DNA from: Promicromonosporaceae bacterium
GTDB lineage: Bacteria; Actinomycetota; Actinomycetes; Actinomycetales; Cellulomonadaceae
DNA length: 64,000 bases
Direction: 5' to 3'
Assembly (NCBI GenBank): GCA_009783295.1
Contig: WRHK01000013.1
Coordinates: 1 to 64,000 of the forward strand
Positions 43,505 through 52,346 of this stretch are shown in pieces; the stretch's first letter is position 1; each line of letters begins with the position of its first letter. The notes under the pieces were generated by a model. That model was not told the DNA's origin. It did no database searches and saw nothing but the letters and a program-made list of their open reading frames with translations. Position numbers and translations under genes: made by a program.

Positions 43505-44557
43505 GTGAGCAAGTCGAGCCCAGCGGGCAAGCCGAGCATCCGCGACGTCGCGGCTCGTGCCGGCGTGTCCTACCAGACGGTCTCACGCGTGCTCAACGAC
43601 CGCACGAACATCCGCGCCGGGACGCGCGACCGCGTGCTAGAAGCGATGCACGAGCTCGGGTACCGCCCCAACCGCGCGGCCCGCATGCTCGCCACCAGCC
43701 GCAGCCGCCTGATCGGCGTCGTCGCCACCGTCAACGGCGGGTACTACGGGCCCACCAGCATCATCAGCGCGATCGAGGACGCCGCCCGGGCGGGCGGGTA
43801 CGCGATCATGCTCACCACGCCGCGTAACCTGTCCGCCGCCGAGCTCTCCAGCGCCGTCGAGCACCTGCTGCGCGAGGGCGTCGAGGGCATCATCGCGGTG
43901 GCCCCGCAGACGCGGGCGGCCGACGCGATGTCCGCGCTCGCCGACCCCGTGCCCGCCGTGATCCTCCAGGCCGACGGCAGCCACGGCGACATCGGGCTGT
44001 CGGTGGACAACGAGCTCGGCGCCGGGCTCGCCGTCCGCCACCTGGTCGAGCTGGGGCACCGCCGCATCGCCGTGCTCAACGGCCCCGGCGACTGGACCGA
44101 GGCGATCGCCCGCACGCGCGGCTTCGTGCGGTCGGTGCACGACGCCGGCGCCGAGGTGGTGGGCGCCGCCGACGGCGACTGGACGGCCGAGTCGGGCTAC
44201 CGGGGCTTCCAGCAGCTGGTCGGGTGCGGCGCCACGGCCGTGTTCTGCGCCAACGACCAGATGGCGCTCGGGCTGCTCCACGCCGCGTCCGACCGCGGGC
44301 TGCGCACCCCCGTCGACCTGTCGGTGGTGGGGTTCGACGACGTCCCCGAGGCGGCGCACTACATCCCGCCGCTCACCACCATCCGCCAGGACTTCGACGA
44401 GCTGGGCCGGCGCGCGATCGCCGCGCTGCTGGCCCGCGTCGAGCGCGACGAGCCGCTGTTCCGCTCCGCGATCCCGCCCCGGCTGATCGTGCGCGCCTCG
44501 ACGCTGCCGATCGCCCCGACGCGGCAGGCGCCGCGCACCTCGCGCCTGGTGCTCTGA
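43505..44557 (+). CDS. LacI-family transcriptional regulator
   Basis: A 350-residue repressor: N-terminal helix-turn-helix and hinge (SIRDVAARAGVSYQTVSRVLND, GYRPNRAARMLAT) then a sugar-binding domain (VFCANDQMALGLLHAASDRG, VVGFDDVPEAAHYIPPLTTI). GTG start with CATAAT at 43493-43498 ending 6 bases upstream. It is divergent from the ABC operon and two matching operators lie in the shared gap, so it very likely senses the transported sugar. Confidence 0.93.
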   Translation: MSKSSPAGKPSIRDVAARAGVSYQTVSRVLNDRTNIRAGTRDRVLEAMHELGYRPNRAARMLATSRSRLIGVVATVNGGYYGPTSIISAIEDAARAGGYAIMLTTPRNLSAAELSSAVEHLLREGVEGIIAVAPQTRAADAMSALADPVPAVILQADGSHGDIGLSVDNELGAGLAVRHLVELGHRRIAVLNGPGDWTEAIARTRGFVRSVHDAGAEVVGAADGDWTAESGYRGFQQLVGCGATAVFCANDQMALGLLHAASDRGLRTPVDLSVVGFDDVPEAAHYIPPLTTIRQDFDELGRRAIAALLARVERDEPLFRSAIPPRLIVRASTLPIAPTRQAPRTSRLVL

Positions 44558-44601
44558 CCGGGGCGGGAAGACCAGGCCGCCGGCGCGGGTTGCCACCGGC
44601 G

Positions 44602-45642
44602 ATGAACGAGACGCCCGCCCCCGCCCTGTCCGTGCTCGACCTGGTTCCGGTGCGCACCGGCCAGACCTCCGCGCAGGCGATGACCGCCTCGCTGGCGCTG
44701 GCCGGGCTGGCCGACCGCCTCGGGTATCGCCGGTACTGGTTCGCCGAGCACCACAACATGCCGGCCGTCGCGGCGTCGGCGCCGCCGGTCATGGTCGCCG
44801 CGGCGGCCGCCCGGACGTCGCGCATCCGCGTCGGGTCCGGCGGCGTCATGCTGCCGAACCACGCGCCGCTCGTCGTCGCCGAGCAGTTCGCCGCCCTGGA
44901 GGCGCTCGCGCCCGGGCGCATCGACCTGGGGATCGGCCGCGCGCCGGGCAGCGACCCGGTGATCACGGCGCTGCTCCGGTCGTCCGGCCCGACGGCCGAC
45001 GTCGAGCGATTCCCGTCCCACGTCCGCGACATCCTGGCGCTGATGAGCCCCGAGGGAGCCTCCGTACGTCTGACCACCGGCGAGACGTACGACGTGCGGG
45101 CCACGCCCGCCGCCGACGGCGCGCCCACCGTCTGGCTGCTCGGGTCGAGCGACTACTCGGCCCGCCTGGCCGCCGAGCTGGGGCTGCCCTACGTGTTCGC
45201 CAACCACTTCGCGGGGGCCGGCGTCCAGGAGGCGCTGCGGCTGTACCGCGACGGCTACCGGCCCAGCGAGGCGTTCCCGGAGCCGCGCACGTTCCTCACG
45301 CTCAACACGGTGGTGGCCGACACGCAGGAGGAGGCCGACGCCCGGGCTCTGCCCCAGCTCCGGTCCATGGCCCGCCTGCGGTCCGGGCGGCCGATGGGGC
45401 CGCTCGAGACGGTCGAGCAGGCCCAGGCCGCACCGCTCGACGGGCCGGCGGCGCAGCTCGTGGAGGACATGCGCACGCGCTGGCTCGTGGCCACGCCCGA
45501 CGTCGCCCGCGCGGAGCTCGCCGGCTTCGCGGCACGGCACGGTGCGGACGAGGTCATGATCGTCCCGGTCGCCGGGTCGCGGGACGGCGAGCCCGTGGAC
45601 GCGACGCCGGGCCGGGAGCGGACTCTCGAGCTGCTCGCCTGA
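44602..45642 (+). CDS. LLM-class flavin-dependent oxidoreductase (luciferase-like)
   Basis: A 346-residue member of the bacterial luciferase-like monooxygenase group, MsnO8 subtype: LSVLDLVPVRTGQTSAQA, YRRYWFAEHHNMPAVAASAPPVM and RIRVGSGGVMLPNHAPLVVAEQFA. It uses reduced flavin (FMN or F420) on an unknown substrate. It follows the LacI gene by 44 bases but is probably separate in function. A terminator follows. Confidence 0.9.
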   Translation: MNETPAPALSVLDLVPVRTGQTSAQAMTASLALAGLADRLGYRRYWFAEHHNMPAVAASAPPVMVAAAAARTSRIRVGSGGVMLPNHAPLVVAEQFAALEALAPGRIDLGIGRAPGSDPVITALLRSSGPTADVERFPSHVRDILALMSPEGASVRLTTGETYDVRATPAADGAPTVWLLGSSDYSARLAAELGLPYVFANHFAGAGVQEALRLYRDGYRPSEAFPEPRTFLTLNTVVADTQEEADARALPQLRSMARLRSGRPMGPLETVEQAQAAPLDGPAAQLVEDMRTRWLVATPDVARAELAGFAARHGADEVMIVPVAGSRDGEPVDATPGRERTLELLA

Positions 45643-45650
45643 GCACGACG

Positions 45651-45685
45651 ACGGCCGGCCGCGTCACCTCGCCGCGGCCGGCCGT
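45651..45685. terminator. Bidirectional hairpin terminator
   Basis: A perfect 13-bp stem (45651-45663 and 45673-45685) with a 9-base loop, between the convergent LLM and dienoyl-CoA-reductase-like genes. It can serve both strands. Confidence 0.75.
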
Positions 45686-45703
45686 TCGCTCAGGTGGGGC
45701 GGG

Positions 45704-47632
45704 TCAGATCCCCAGGCCGCACGTGAAGCCGTCGCGGCTGGCGCGCAGCGCGTCGTCGACCTCGGACGCGTCGCCGACCACGCGCACGTCGGAGACGATG
45801 CCGCCGAGCGCGTCGGCCAGCACGTTGCGCGACGTCATACCGAGCGCGAGCACCACGGTGTCGCAGGGCAGCGTGCTCTCGACGCCGTCGGACGCCACCG
45901 TGACGCCGTCGGCGTCGATACTCCGAATGAGCGTGTTGGGCAGCTGCTGGACCTTGTAGGTGTCGAGGTCCTTCATGAGGAAGTAGCGGCGGGCCGCGCC
46001 CTCGCCCATGGCGATGCCGGGCAGGCTGTCGACGACGGACACGGTGCGGCCGGCGGTCGCGAGGTGCAGCGCCGTCTCCGCGCCGATCTCGCCGCCGCCC
46101 GCGACGACCACGCGCTGGCCGGGCACGGCGGTGCCGGCGAGCACGTCGCACGCCTCGAGCACGTTGGGCCCGTCGAGCCCGGGGATGCCGGGGCGCACGT
46201 GCGTGGCGCCGGTGGCGACCACGACGACGTCGGGCTTCTCGGCGGCTACGACGTCGGCCGTGACGTCCGACCCGAGGCGGACCTCGGCGCCCAGGCGCTC
46301 GAGCTCGGCGCCCAGCCACGCGATGTACGCGGCGAGCTCGCCCTTGGCCGGCGGGATCGCACCGAGGCGGAAGTTGCCGCCCAGCTGCTCCTGCTTCTCG
46401 TGCACGACGACCTCGTGGCCCTGGAGCGCGGCGCCGCGGGCGGCCTCCAGGCCGGCGGGGCCGCCGCCCACCACGAGCACCTTCTTGGCCGCGTCGGTCT
46501 TGACGATCTTCTCGGAGCCCTCGAAGCCGACCGACGGGTTGACCAGGCAGCGGATCGGCGAGCCGCCGAACAGGAGCGTGATGCAGCCCTGGTTGCAGCC
46601 GATGCACTCGCGGATCTCGTTGATACGGCCCTCGGCGACCTTCTTGGGGAACTCCGGGTCGGCGAGGGAGGCGCGGGCCAGCGACACGAGGTCGGCCTTG
46701 CCGGCGGCGAGGATGCCCTCGGCCACCTCGGCGTTCTTGATCCGGCCCACGGTCTGCACGGGGATGGAGACGGCCTCCTTCACCTGGGCGGCAAGGTCGG
46801 CGATCCAGCCCTCCTTGATGTGCATGGGCTGCACGATCGCCCACGACGACTCGTAGGTGCCGGCCGAGACGTGGATCAGGTCGATGCCCGCGGCCTCGAG
46901 GCGCTTCGCGACGGCGACGGTCTCGGCGATGCCGCGGCCTCCGATCACGAACTCCTCGCCCGAGATGCGGAACGTCACGGGGAAGTCGGGGCCCACCTTC
47001 GCGCGGATGTCGGCGATGATCTCGAGCGGGAAGCGCAGGCGGTTCTCGAACGACCCGCCGTAGATGTCGGTGCGCTTGTTGGCGTAGCCCGACATGAACG
47101 ACGCGATGAGGTAGCCGTGGCCGCCGTGGATCTCGACGCCGTCGAACCCGGCCTGCTTGGCGCGCACGGCGGTGTCGCCGAACTGGCCGACGATCTCCTT
47201 GATCTCGGGCATGGTCAGCGCGTGCGGCACGTCGCCGGTGAGCGGGCCCATGACGGGGCACGGCACCTCGGACGCCGACACGGGCTGCTGCCCGATGAGG
47301 GCCGACGCCGTCTGGCGGCCGGCGTGGTAGATCTGCGCGAAGATCTTGGCGCCCGCCGCGTGCACGCGGTCCGTGAGCTCGCTGTGCGGGGCGATCTGCT
47401 CGTCCTTCCACAGGCCGGCGCAGAAGAACCCGCGGCCGGCCGGGGCGACGGCGTAGTCCTCGGTGATGATGAGGCCGAAGCCGCCCTTCGCGCGGGCCTC
47501 GTGGTAGGCGATGTACTGCTCGGTCGGCATGCCGTCCGCGTCGCAGTACAGCGTCACCATGGCGGCCACGGCCATGCGGTTCTTCAGCTCCACGGTGCCC
47601 ACGGTCAGCGGGGACAGCAGCGTCGGCGTCAT
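45704..47632 (-). CDS. 2,4-dienoyl-CoA reductase-like FMN/FAD oxidoreductase
   Basis: A 642-residue Old Yellow Enzyme-type fusion. It has an N-terminal FMN barrel (LLSPLTVGTVELKNRM, EIHGGHGYLIASFMS), a 4Fe-4S cluster motif CIGCNQGCIT...RCLVNP, and a C-terminal FAD/NAD(P) part (VLVVGGGPAGLEAARGAA, VVVAGGGEIGAETALHLA). Relatives reduce dienoyl-CoA, trimethylamine or enones; the substrate is unknown. The ATG at 47632 has GGAG just upstream. Confidence 0.88.
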   Translation of the reverse strand: MTPTLLSPLTVGTVELKNRMAVAAMVTLYCDADGMPTEQYIAYHEARAKGGFGLIITEDYAVAPAGRGFFCAGLWKDEQIAPHSELTDRVHAAGAKIFAQIYHAGRQTASALIGQQPVSASEVPCPVMGPLTGDVPHALTMPEIKEIVGQFGDTAVRAKQAGFDGVEIHGGHGYLIASFMSGYANKRTDIYGGSFENRLRFPLEIIADIRAKVGPDFPVTFRISGEEFVIGGRGIAETVAVAKRLEAAGIDLIHVSAGTYESSWAIVQPMHIKEGWIADLAAQVKEAVSIPVQTVGRIKNAEVAEGILAAGKADLVSLARASLADPEFPKKVAEGRINEIRECIGCNQGCITLLFGGSPIRCLVNPSVGFEGSEKIVKTDAAKKVLVVGGGPAGLEAARGAALQGHEVVVHEKQEQLGGNFRLGAIPPAKGELAAYIAWLGAELERLGAEVRLGSDVTADVVAAEKPDVVVVATGATHVRPGIPGLDGPNVLEACDVLAGTAVPGQRVVVAGGGEIGAETALHLATAGRTVSVVDSLPGIAMGEGAARRYFLMKDLDTYKVQQLPNTLIRSIDADGVTVASDGVESTLPCDTVVLALGMTSRNVLADALGGIVSDVRVVGDASEVDDALRASRDGFTCGLGI

Positions 47633-47763
47633 CGGTTCTCCTCGAGTCCTCGGCCGGGTGTCGGCCTCGCGTGGAAACGGTAGGGACGATCCGCGTCCAG
47701 TGTGGCCGAGCACACACCCCACGGCCACGCGGGCGATCAGGCGGTGCCGCAGGCCCTCCGCCG

Positions 47764-47780
47764 CGCCGCCGGAAGCGGCG
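47764..47780 (-). terminator. Possible terminator after the ene-reductase gene
   Basis: A short GC stem (CGCCGC, loop CGGAA, GCGGCG) lies 15 bases past the stop of the ene-reductase gene. There is no T-run. The remainder of the 163-base gap to 47632 holds nothing recognisable. Confidence 0.35.
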
Positions 47781-47795
47781 GCGGGCCCGTGCAGG

Positions 47796-48869
47796 TCAGC
47801 CCGCGAGCGCCGGGTAGTCGGTGTACCCGGTGGCGTCGCCGCCGTAGGCGCGGCTCAGGTCGGGGGCGGCCAGGTCGGCGCCGTCGGCGAGCCGGTGGAC
47901 GAGGTCCGGGTTGGCGATGAACAGGCGTCCGAAGGAGACGGCGTCGGCGACGCCGTCGGCGACCAGGGCGAGGCGGTCGCCGTGGGTGGCGGCGTCGGGG
48001 CCGGGGTTGAGCACGAGCGCGCCCGTCCACAGGCCGCGCAGGATCGGGGTGAGGGCGGGGTCGCCCGCCTCGACGAGGTGCAGGTAGGCGAGGCCGAGGC
48101 CGTCGAGGGCGTGCACGAGCAGCGGGTAGACGATGGCGTCGTCGGGCTCGAAGGTGTCACCCAGGCCGTTGGCGGGGGAGATCCGGATGCCGGTGCGGTC
48201 CGCGCCGATCGCGTCGGCGACGGCGCGGGCGACCTCGAGCGGGAACCGGAGCCGGTTCTCTGGGCCGCCGCCCCAGGCGTCGGTGCGCAGGTTCGTGTTC
48301 GCGGCGAGGAACTGGTGCAGCAGGTAGCCGTTCGCGCCGTGGATCTCGACGCCGTCGAACCCGGCCGCGACGGCGTTGCGGGCGGCGGCGGCGAAGTCGC
48401 CGATCGTGGCACGGACCTGGCTCTCGGTGAGCTCGTCGGGGACCACGTGGTCGAGGGGCCCGGCGTGCGTGAACACCTGGCCGCGGGCCCGGACCGACGA
48501 CGGCGCGACCGGGGTGAGCGGGCCGTGCCCGGCGGCCTGCGTGATGGTCGGGTGGCCGATGCGGCCGGTGTGCATGAGCTGGGCGACGATCGTGCCGCCG
48601 GCCCTGTGGACGGCTGCGGTGACGGGCTTCCACGCCTCGACCTGCTCGGGCGTGTGCAGGCCGGGGGTGTCGGGGTAGCCCTGCCCGACGGCGGAGGGCT
48701 GGATGCCCTCGGTGACGATGAGTCCCGCGCCGGCGCGCTGGGCGTAGTACGCGGCGGTATCGCTGGTGGGGAGCGTGCCGTAGGCGCGGCTGCGGGTCAT
48801 CGGGGCCATCACGACGCGGTTGCGCAGCGTGAGGCTGCCGGCGGTGAGGGGCTCGAAGGCGGTGGTCAT
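47796..48869 (-). CDS. Old Yellow Enzyme-family alkene reductase
   Basis: A 357-residue single-domain FMN ene-reductase like NemA/XenA-type enzymes: FEPLTAGSLTLRNRVVMAPMTRSRA, AQLMHTGRIGHP, FDGVEIHGANGYLLHQFLAANTNLRTDAWGG (split here only for length limits is not needed in the gene) and VSFGRLFIANPDL. It reduces activated C=C bonds or nitro compounds with NAD(P)H. The ATG has AGGAG upstream. Divergent from a MarR gene with matching inverted repeats between them. Confidence 0.92.
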   Translation of the reverse strand: MTTAFEPLTAGSLTLRNRVVMAPMTRSRAYGTLPTSDTAAYYAQRAGAGLIVTEGIQPSAVGQGYPDTPGLHTPEQVEAWKPVTAAVHRAGGTIVAQLMHTGRIGHPTITQAAGHGPLTPVAPSSVRARGQVFTHAGPLDHVVPDELTESQVRATIGDFAAAARNAVAAGFDGVEIHGANGYLLHQFLAANTNLRTDAWGGGPENRLRFPLEVARAVADAIGADRTGIRISPANGLGDTFEPDDAIVYPLLVHALDGLGLAYLHLVEAGDPALTPILRGLWTGALVLNPGPDAATHGDRLALVADGVADAVSFGRLFIANPDLVHRLADGADLAAPDLSRAYGGDATGYTDYPALAG

Positions 48870-48899
48870 GGCGGTTTCTCCTGGGTTGCCGGGTCAGAT

Positions 48900-48949
48900 A
48901 GTTAGCCGAACAACCATCAGTGTCGGAACTATTCCTTGTCCGGCTAACT
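48900..48949. promoter_or_regulatory. Inverted MarR-type operator pair
   Basis: AGTTAGCCGAACAA (48900-48913) and its inverted copy TTGTCCGGCTAACT (48936-48949, one mismatch) flank 22 bases in the divergent promoter region. The second overlaps TTGTCC, a -35 set 18 bases from TACGCT (48960-48965) for the marR-like gene. One regulator could repress both directions. Confidence 0.75.
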
Positions 48950-48971
48950 TTCTTCCCGCTACGCTTCGCAG

Positions 48972-49409
48972 ATGAGCGCCGCCGCCGTCGGGCCCCTCAG
49001 CCACGCGATCTTCCGGGTCGCACGCCTGCACAAGAGCATCGCCGGCAGGCTGCTGCGCGAGCTGGGGCTGCACCCCGGGCAGGAGCTCGTGCTCATGGCC
49101 CTGTGGACGGACGGCCCGCAGCGCCAGGTGGACCTCGTCGAGAAGACGGACACCGACGCGCCCTCGATGGCGCGCAGCATCGCCCGGCTGGAGAAGGCCG
49201 GGCTGGTGGAGCGCCACCCCTCGCCCACCGACGGGCGGGCGCTCATCGTCTCGGCGACGCAGGCGAGCCTCGCGCTCCGCGCCAAGGTGGGCGACGCGTG
49301 GACCGAGCTGGAGCGGCTGACCGCCGGGACGCTCAGCGCCGAGCAGCGCGAGGCCGCGCTCGCGGCGCTCGCGCTGCTCGAGGAGGCCCTGTCCCGGGCG
49401 GAGCGGTAG
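48972..49409 (+). CDS. MarR-family transcriptional regulator
   Basis: A 145-residue winged-helix regulator: RQVDLVEKTDTDAPSMARSIARLEKAGLVERHPSPTDGRA covers the recognition helix and wing in one run of the family pattern. The ATG is 6 bases after TACGCT, so the transcript is probably leaderless. Divergent from the ene-reductase, which it probably represses until an electrophile or other ligand is bound. Confidence 0.92.
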   Translation: MSAAAVGPLSHAIFRVARLHKSIAGRLLRELGLHPGQELVLMALWTDGPQRQVDLVEKTDTDAPSMARSIARLEKAGLVERHPSPTDGRALIVSATQASLALRAKVGDAWTELERLTAGTLSAEQREAALAALALLEEALSRAER

Positions 49410-49442
49410 GGGCTCGGCCCGGGCCGGCCCCGCAGGACCGGC

Positions 49443-50084
49443 TCAGGCCGCCAGGTGGAACGTGCTCGCGAAGCGCCCGAGCAGGGTGCCGGGCCCGTGC
49501 AGCACCTGGATGACCCCCGTCGCGATCGCCGACTCCGGCGTGAGCTCGCCGGAGATGAGCCGGTGGATCCCCGGGCCCGTCGCGAACTCCAGGTCGACGG
49601 CCCCCTCCCCGCGCGTGACGTCCAGGGTGGAGCCGTCGACCCGGATCAGCAGCTCGGCCGCGCCGAGCCGGGCCGCGTAGGCCGTGGACGGCAGCGACGC
49701 CGCGACCTGCGGGCGGAACGCCGTGCGCAGCGCGATCGTCATCGAGTCCGGCGTGACGACCTGGCCCTCCCGCGGGTCGCCCATCGCCTTGAAGCCCCAG
49801 GCCCCGAGCGCGAGCACGACCGGCTCGAGCTCGCGGCCGTAAGAAGTCAGCTCGTAGACGATGACGCGGGAGTGCGGCACGCGGCGCAGCACGCCCGCCG
49901 CCTGCAGCTCCTTGAGCCGCGCCGCCAGGATGTTGCTCGGGATGCGGGGCAGCCCCGCGGCGAGCTCACCGTAACGGCGCGGCCCCACCAGGAGGTCGCG
50001 CACGATCAGCAGCGCCCAGCGCTCCCCCACCAGCTCGAGGGCCTGCGTGACGCCGCAGTACTGCCCGTAGTCGCGTGCCGGCAT
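49443..50084 (-). CDS. HxlR-family regulator with SCP2-like C-terminal domain
   Basis: A 213-residue protein. Residues 1-100 are an HxlR winged helix (YCGVTQALELVGERWALLIVRDLL, LPRIPSNILAARLKELQAAGVL). The rest resembles a sterol-carrier SCP2-like pocket (LIRVDGSTLDVTRGEGAVDLEFATGPGIHRLISGELTPESAIATG), which could bind a hydrophobic effector. It starts 5 bases after the VOC gene, so the two form an operon. Confidence 0.85.
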   Translation of the reverse strand: MPARDYGQYCGVTQALELVGERWALLIVRDLLVGPRRYGELAAGLPRIPSNILAARLKELQAAGVLRRVPHSRVIVYELTSYGRELEPVVLALGAWGFKAMGDPREGQVVTPDSMTIALRTAFRPQVAASLPSTAYAARLGAAELLIRVDGSTLDVTRGEGAVDLEFATGPGIHRLISGELTPESAIATGVIQVLHGPGTLLGRFASTFHLAA

Positions 50085-50089
50085 CGACC

Positions 50090-50524
50090 TCAGGCCTGCT
50101 GTGCGCTGAACGCCTCGGGGCCCTGCGCGGCGGCGACCGGGTCCATCCAGCCGAACTCCAGCACGTTGCCGTCGGGGTCGAAGAGCTGGCGCTGGTACAT
50201 GAATCCGTAGTCGGTCGCCGGCTGCTCCACCGTGCCCCCGGCCGTGAGACCGGCCTCGACGGCGGCGTCGACGGCCTCGCGGCTGTCGAGGAATACGGCC
50301 GTCGCCGACGACACGGTCGACGTCGGGTCCCCGAGGGGGCGCTCGCTGAAGGTGGCGAAGTACTCGCGCACCAGGATCATGAAGTAGCTGTGGTCCTCCT
50401 CGACGACGACGCACGCGGCGTTGTGGTCGGTGAAGAGCGGGTTGATGGTGAACCCGACCGCCGTGTAGAACGCCTTGGCGCGCTCCAGGTCGGTCACCGG
50501 CAGGTTGACGAACATCGCGGTCAT
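50090..50524 (-). CDS. VOC-family (glyoxalase-like) protein
   Basis: A 144-residue VOC-fold protein of the type found with HxlR regulators: MFVNLPVTDLERAKAFYTAVGF, then YQRQLFDPDGNVLEFGWMDP. Metal-binding residues of true glyoxalases are only partly present, so activity is uncertain. The ATG has GAGGGAG upstream. First gene of a pair with the HxlR regulator. Confidence 0.88.
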   Translation of the reverse strand: MTAMFVNLPVTDLERAKAFYTAVGFTINPLFTDHNAACVVVEEDHSYFMILVREYFATFSERPLGDPTSTVSSATAVFLDSREAVDAAVEAGLTAGGTVEQPATDYGFMYQRQLFDPDGNVLEFGWMDPVAAAQGPEAFSAQQA

Positions 50525-50568
50525 CGTGGTCTCCCTCTCGCGGATGTCCCGGTAGGTGGACGTCACCA

Positions 50569-50587
50569 CACTTGCAAAAAACAAGTG
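50569..50587. promoter_or_regulatory. HxlR-type operator upstream of VOC-HxlR pair
   Basis: CACTTG-CAAAAAA-CAAGTG is a perfect inverted repeat around 7 bases, fitting the ACTT-N-AAGT style sites of HxlR-family regulators. It lies 44 bases upstream of the VOC start in an A-rich patch. Confidence 0.7.
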
Positions 50588-50592
50588 ACCGG

Positions 50593-51861
50593 TCAAGACC
50601 CTTCGGCGACCTCGTCCAGGGCGGCCGCCCGGCGGTTCAACAGGGCCCGCTCACGCTCGTTGCCCGCGAGCGCCGCCGCTCGCCGCAGCTCCGCCGCGGC
50701 CTCCGCGTCCCGGCCCAGCCGTGCCAGCAGGTCGCCGCGCACGGCGGGGACCAGGTGGTACCCGGGCAGCAGCGACGCCACCTGGTCGAGCAGGTCGATG
50801 CCGGCCTGCGGCCCGACGGCCATCCCGAGCGCGACGGCGCGGTTGAGCTCCACGACGGCGGACCCCGTGAGGAGCGCGAGCCGCTCGTAGAGACCGGCGA
50901 TGCGCGGCCAGTCGGTCTGCTCGACCGAGGGGGCGCGCGCGTGCTCGGCAGCGATCGCCGCCTGGAGCGCGTACCGGCCGGGCTCGGTCTCGCCCGGGCC
51001 GGCGGCCAGGAGCAGGCGCGCCGCGGCGTCGAGTGCCGCAAGGCCCCGAGCGATCGCGGCGGCGTCCCAGCGCGTGCGGTCCTGGTCGGCGAGCAGCACC
51101 GCCTCGCCCGTGGCGTCCAGCCGGGCGTCCAGGCGCGAGGACTGAAGCTCGAGCAGGGCCAGCAGGCCGTGGGCCTCGGGGTCGTCGGGGAGCAGCCGCG
51201 TGAGCAGGGTCGCGACCCGCACGGCCTCGGCGCAGAGCGCGGGCCGGGTCCAGTCGACGCCCGCCGTGGCGGCGTAGCCCTCGTTGAAGAGCAGGTAGAC
51301 GACGGCCATCACCGATCCGATGCGGTCGGCGCGGTCCTGGCCCGTCGGCTCCTCCAGCGCCGCGCCCGCCGTGCCCAGGGTCCGCTTGGCGCGCGAGATG
51401 CGGGAGGCGACCGTCGCCTCCGACGTGAGGTACGCGCGGGCGATCTCCCGAGTGGTGAGGCCCGCCACCAGGCGCAGCGTCAGCACGGTGCGGGTGTCGT
51501 CGCTCAGGCTCGGGTGCGCGCAGATCAGCATGAGGCGCAGCTGGTCGTCCTCGACGTGGTCGAACGTGAACGACTCCTCGTACGCCTCCGCGGCGCGCAC
51601 CGACAGCTCCGCGTACGCGCGAGCCTGCCGCTCGCCCGCGCGCAGCTGGTCGACGGCCCGCCGCTTGGCGGTGGTCATCAGCCACGCGGCCGGGTTGTCG
51701 GGCACGCCGTCGGACGGCCACTGCGCCAGCGCCGCCGCCAGGGCCTCCTGCGCCAGGTCCTCGGCGCGGCCCAGGTCGCGTGTGATGCGCAGCAGCGCGC
51801 TGACGAGGCGCGGCGACTCCCGCCGCCACACCTCGTCCAGCGCCGCCGCCGCGTCGGTCAC
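50593..51861 (-). CDS. ECF42-type RNA polymerase sigma factor
   Basis: A 422-residue sigma factor: region 2 (VSALLRITRDLGRAEDLAQEAL, NPAAWLMTTAKRRAVDQLRA), region 4 (LTLRLVAGLTTREIARAYLTSEATVASRISRAKRTL) and a long C-terminal helical TPR-like extension (to the end), the mark of group ECF42. It lacks an anti-sigma factor partner, as is normal for this group. GTG start, 3 bases after the YCII gene. The partner is the DGPF protein upstream. Confidence 0.92.
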   Translation of the reverse strand: MTDAAAALDEVWRRESPRLVSALLRITRDLGRAEDLAQEALAAALAQWPSDGVPDNPAAWLMTTAKRRAVDQLRAGERQARAYAELSVRAAEAYEESFTFDHVEDDQLRLMLICAHPSLSDDTRTVLTLRLVAGLTTREIARAYLTSEATVASRISRAKRTLGTAGAALEEPTGQDRADRIGSVMAVVYLLFNEGYAATAGVDWTRPALCAEAVRVATLLTRLLPDDPEAHGLLALLELQSSRLDARLDATGEAVLLADQDRTRWDAAAIARGLAALDAAARLLLAAGPGETEPGRYALQAAIAAEHARAPSVEQTDWPRIAGLYERLALLTGSAVVELNRAVALGMAVGPQAGIDLLDQVASLLPGYHLVPAVRGDLLARLGRDAEAAAELRRAAALAGNERERALLNRRAAALDEVAEGS

Positions 51862-51864
51862 GGC

Positions 51865-52248
51865 TCAGGCGTCCAGGCCCGGCGCGCCCGACGGCGCCTC
51901 CATGACCGCACGGACCTCGATCCAGCCTTCCCAGCCGGGCCAGCTCGACCGGTGCGCCTCGAGGAAGTCGGCGGCCTTCTTCGCGGCCGCACCCGCGTCG
52001 GCGACGTCGTACACCGCGTAGCTGCCCACGAGCTCGCGGGCCTCGACGAACGGGCCGTCCGTGGTGGTCACCGCGCCGTCGGCGAGCGTGACCACGGCTC
52101 CCGTCGAGATGGGGAGCAGGCCGCCCACCTCGATCAGGCTGCCGTCGGCGGTGCTCGCGGCGCCGACGGCCCCGATCGCGGCGAACAGCTCGACGGGGGG
52201 CTCGGCGGTGGGCCGGGCGGTCTCGTGCAGCAGGCAGATGAACTTCAT
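51865..52248 (-). CDS. YCII/DGPF-domain protein
   Basis: A 127-residue YCII-related protein with MKFICLLHE at the start and the DGPF motif in TTDGPFVEARELVGSYAVYDVAD. Such proteins accompany ECF42 sigma factors and are their main target; biochemical role unknown. The ATG has AGGAGA upstream. A possible ECF42 promoter is at 52299-52326. Confidence 0.92.
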   Translation of the reverse strand: MKFICLLHETARPTAEPPVELFAAIGAVGAASTADGSLIEVGGLLPISTGAVVTLADGAVTTTDGPFVEARELVGSYAVYDVADAGAAAKKAADFLEAHRSSWPGWEGWIEVRAVMEAPSGAPGLDA

Positions 52249-52298
52249 GGCGGTCTCCTGTGGTCCCGGAGCGGTCCCGATGACCGCTCGCACCCCTA

Positions 52299-52326
52299 CG
52301 TCGTCGGGGGGCTGCCGTTCTTGACA
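52299..52326 (-). promoter_or_regulatory. Candidate ECF42 promoter
   Basis: On the minus strand TGTCAA (52321-52326) is followed after 17 bases by CGACG (52299-52303). This is one base off the TGTCGA -35 reported for ECF42 promoters. It is 51 bases upstream of the YCII start. A near-palindrome TTCTTGACA / TGTCGAAGAA at 52318-52341 overlaps it. Confidence 0.4.
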
Positions 52327-52346
52327 TGCACTGTCGAAGAACTTTC

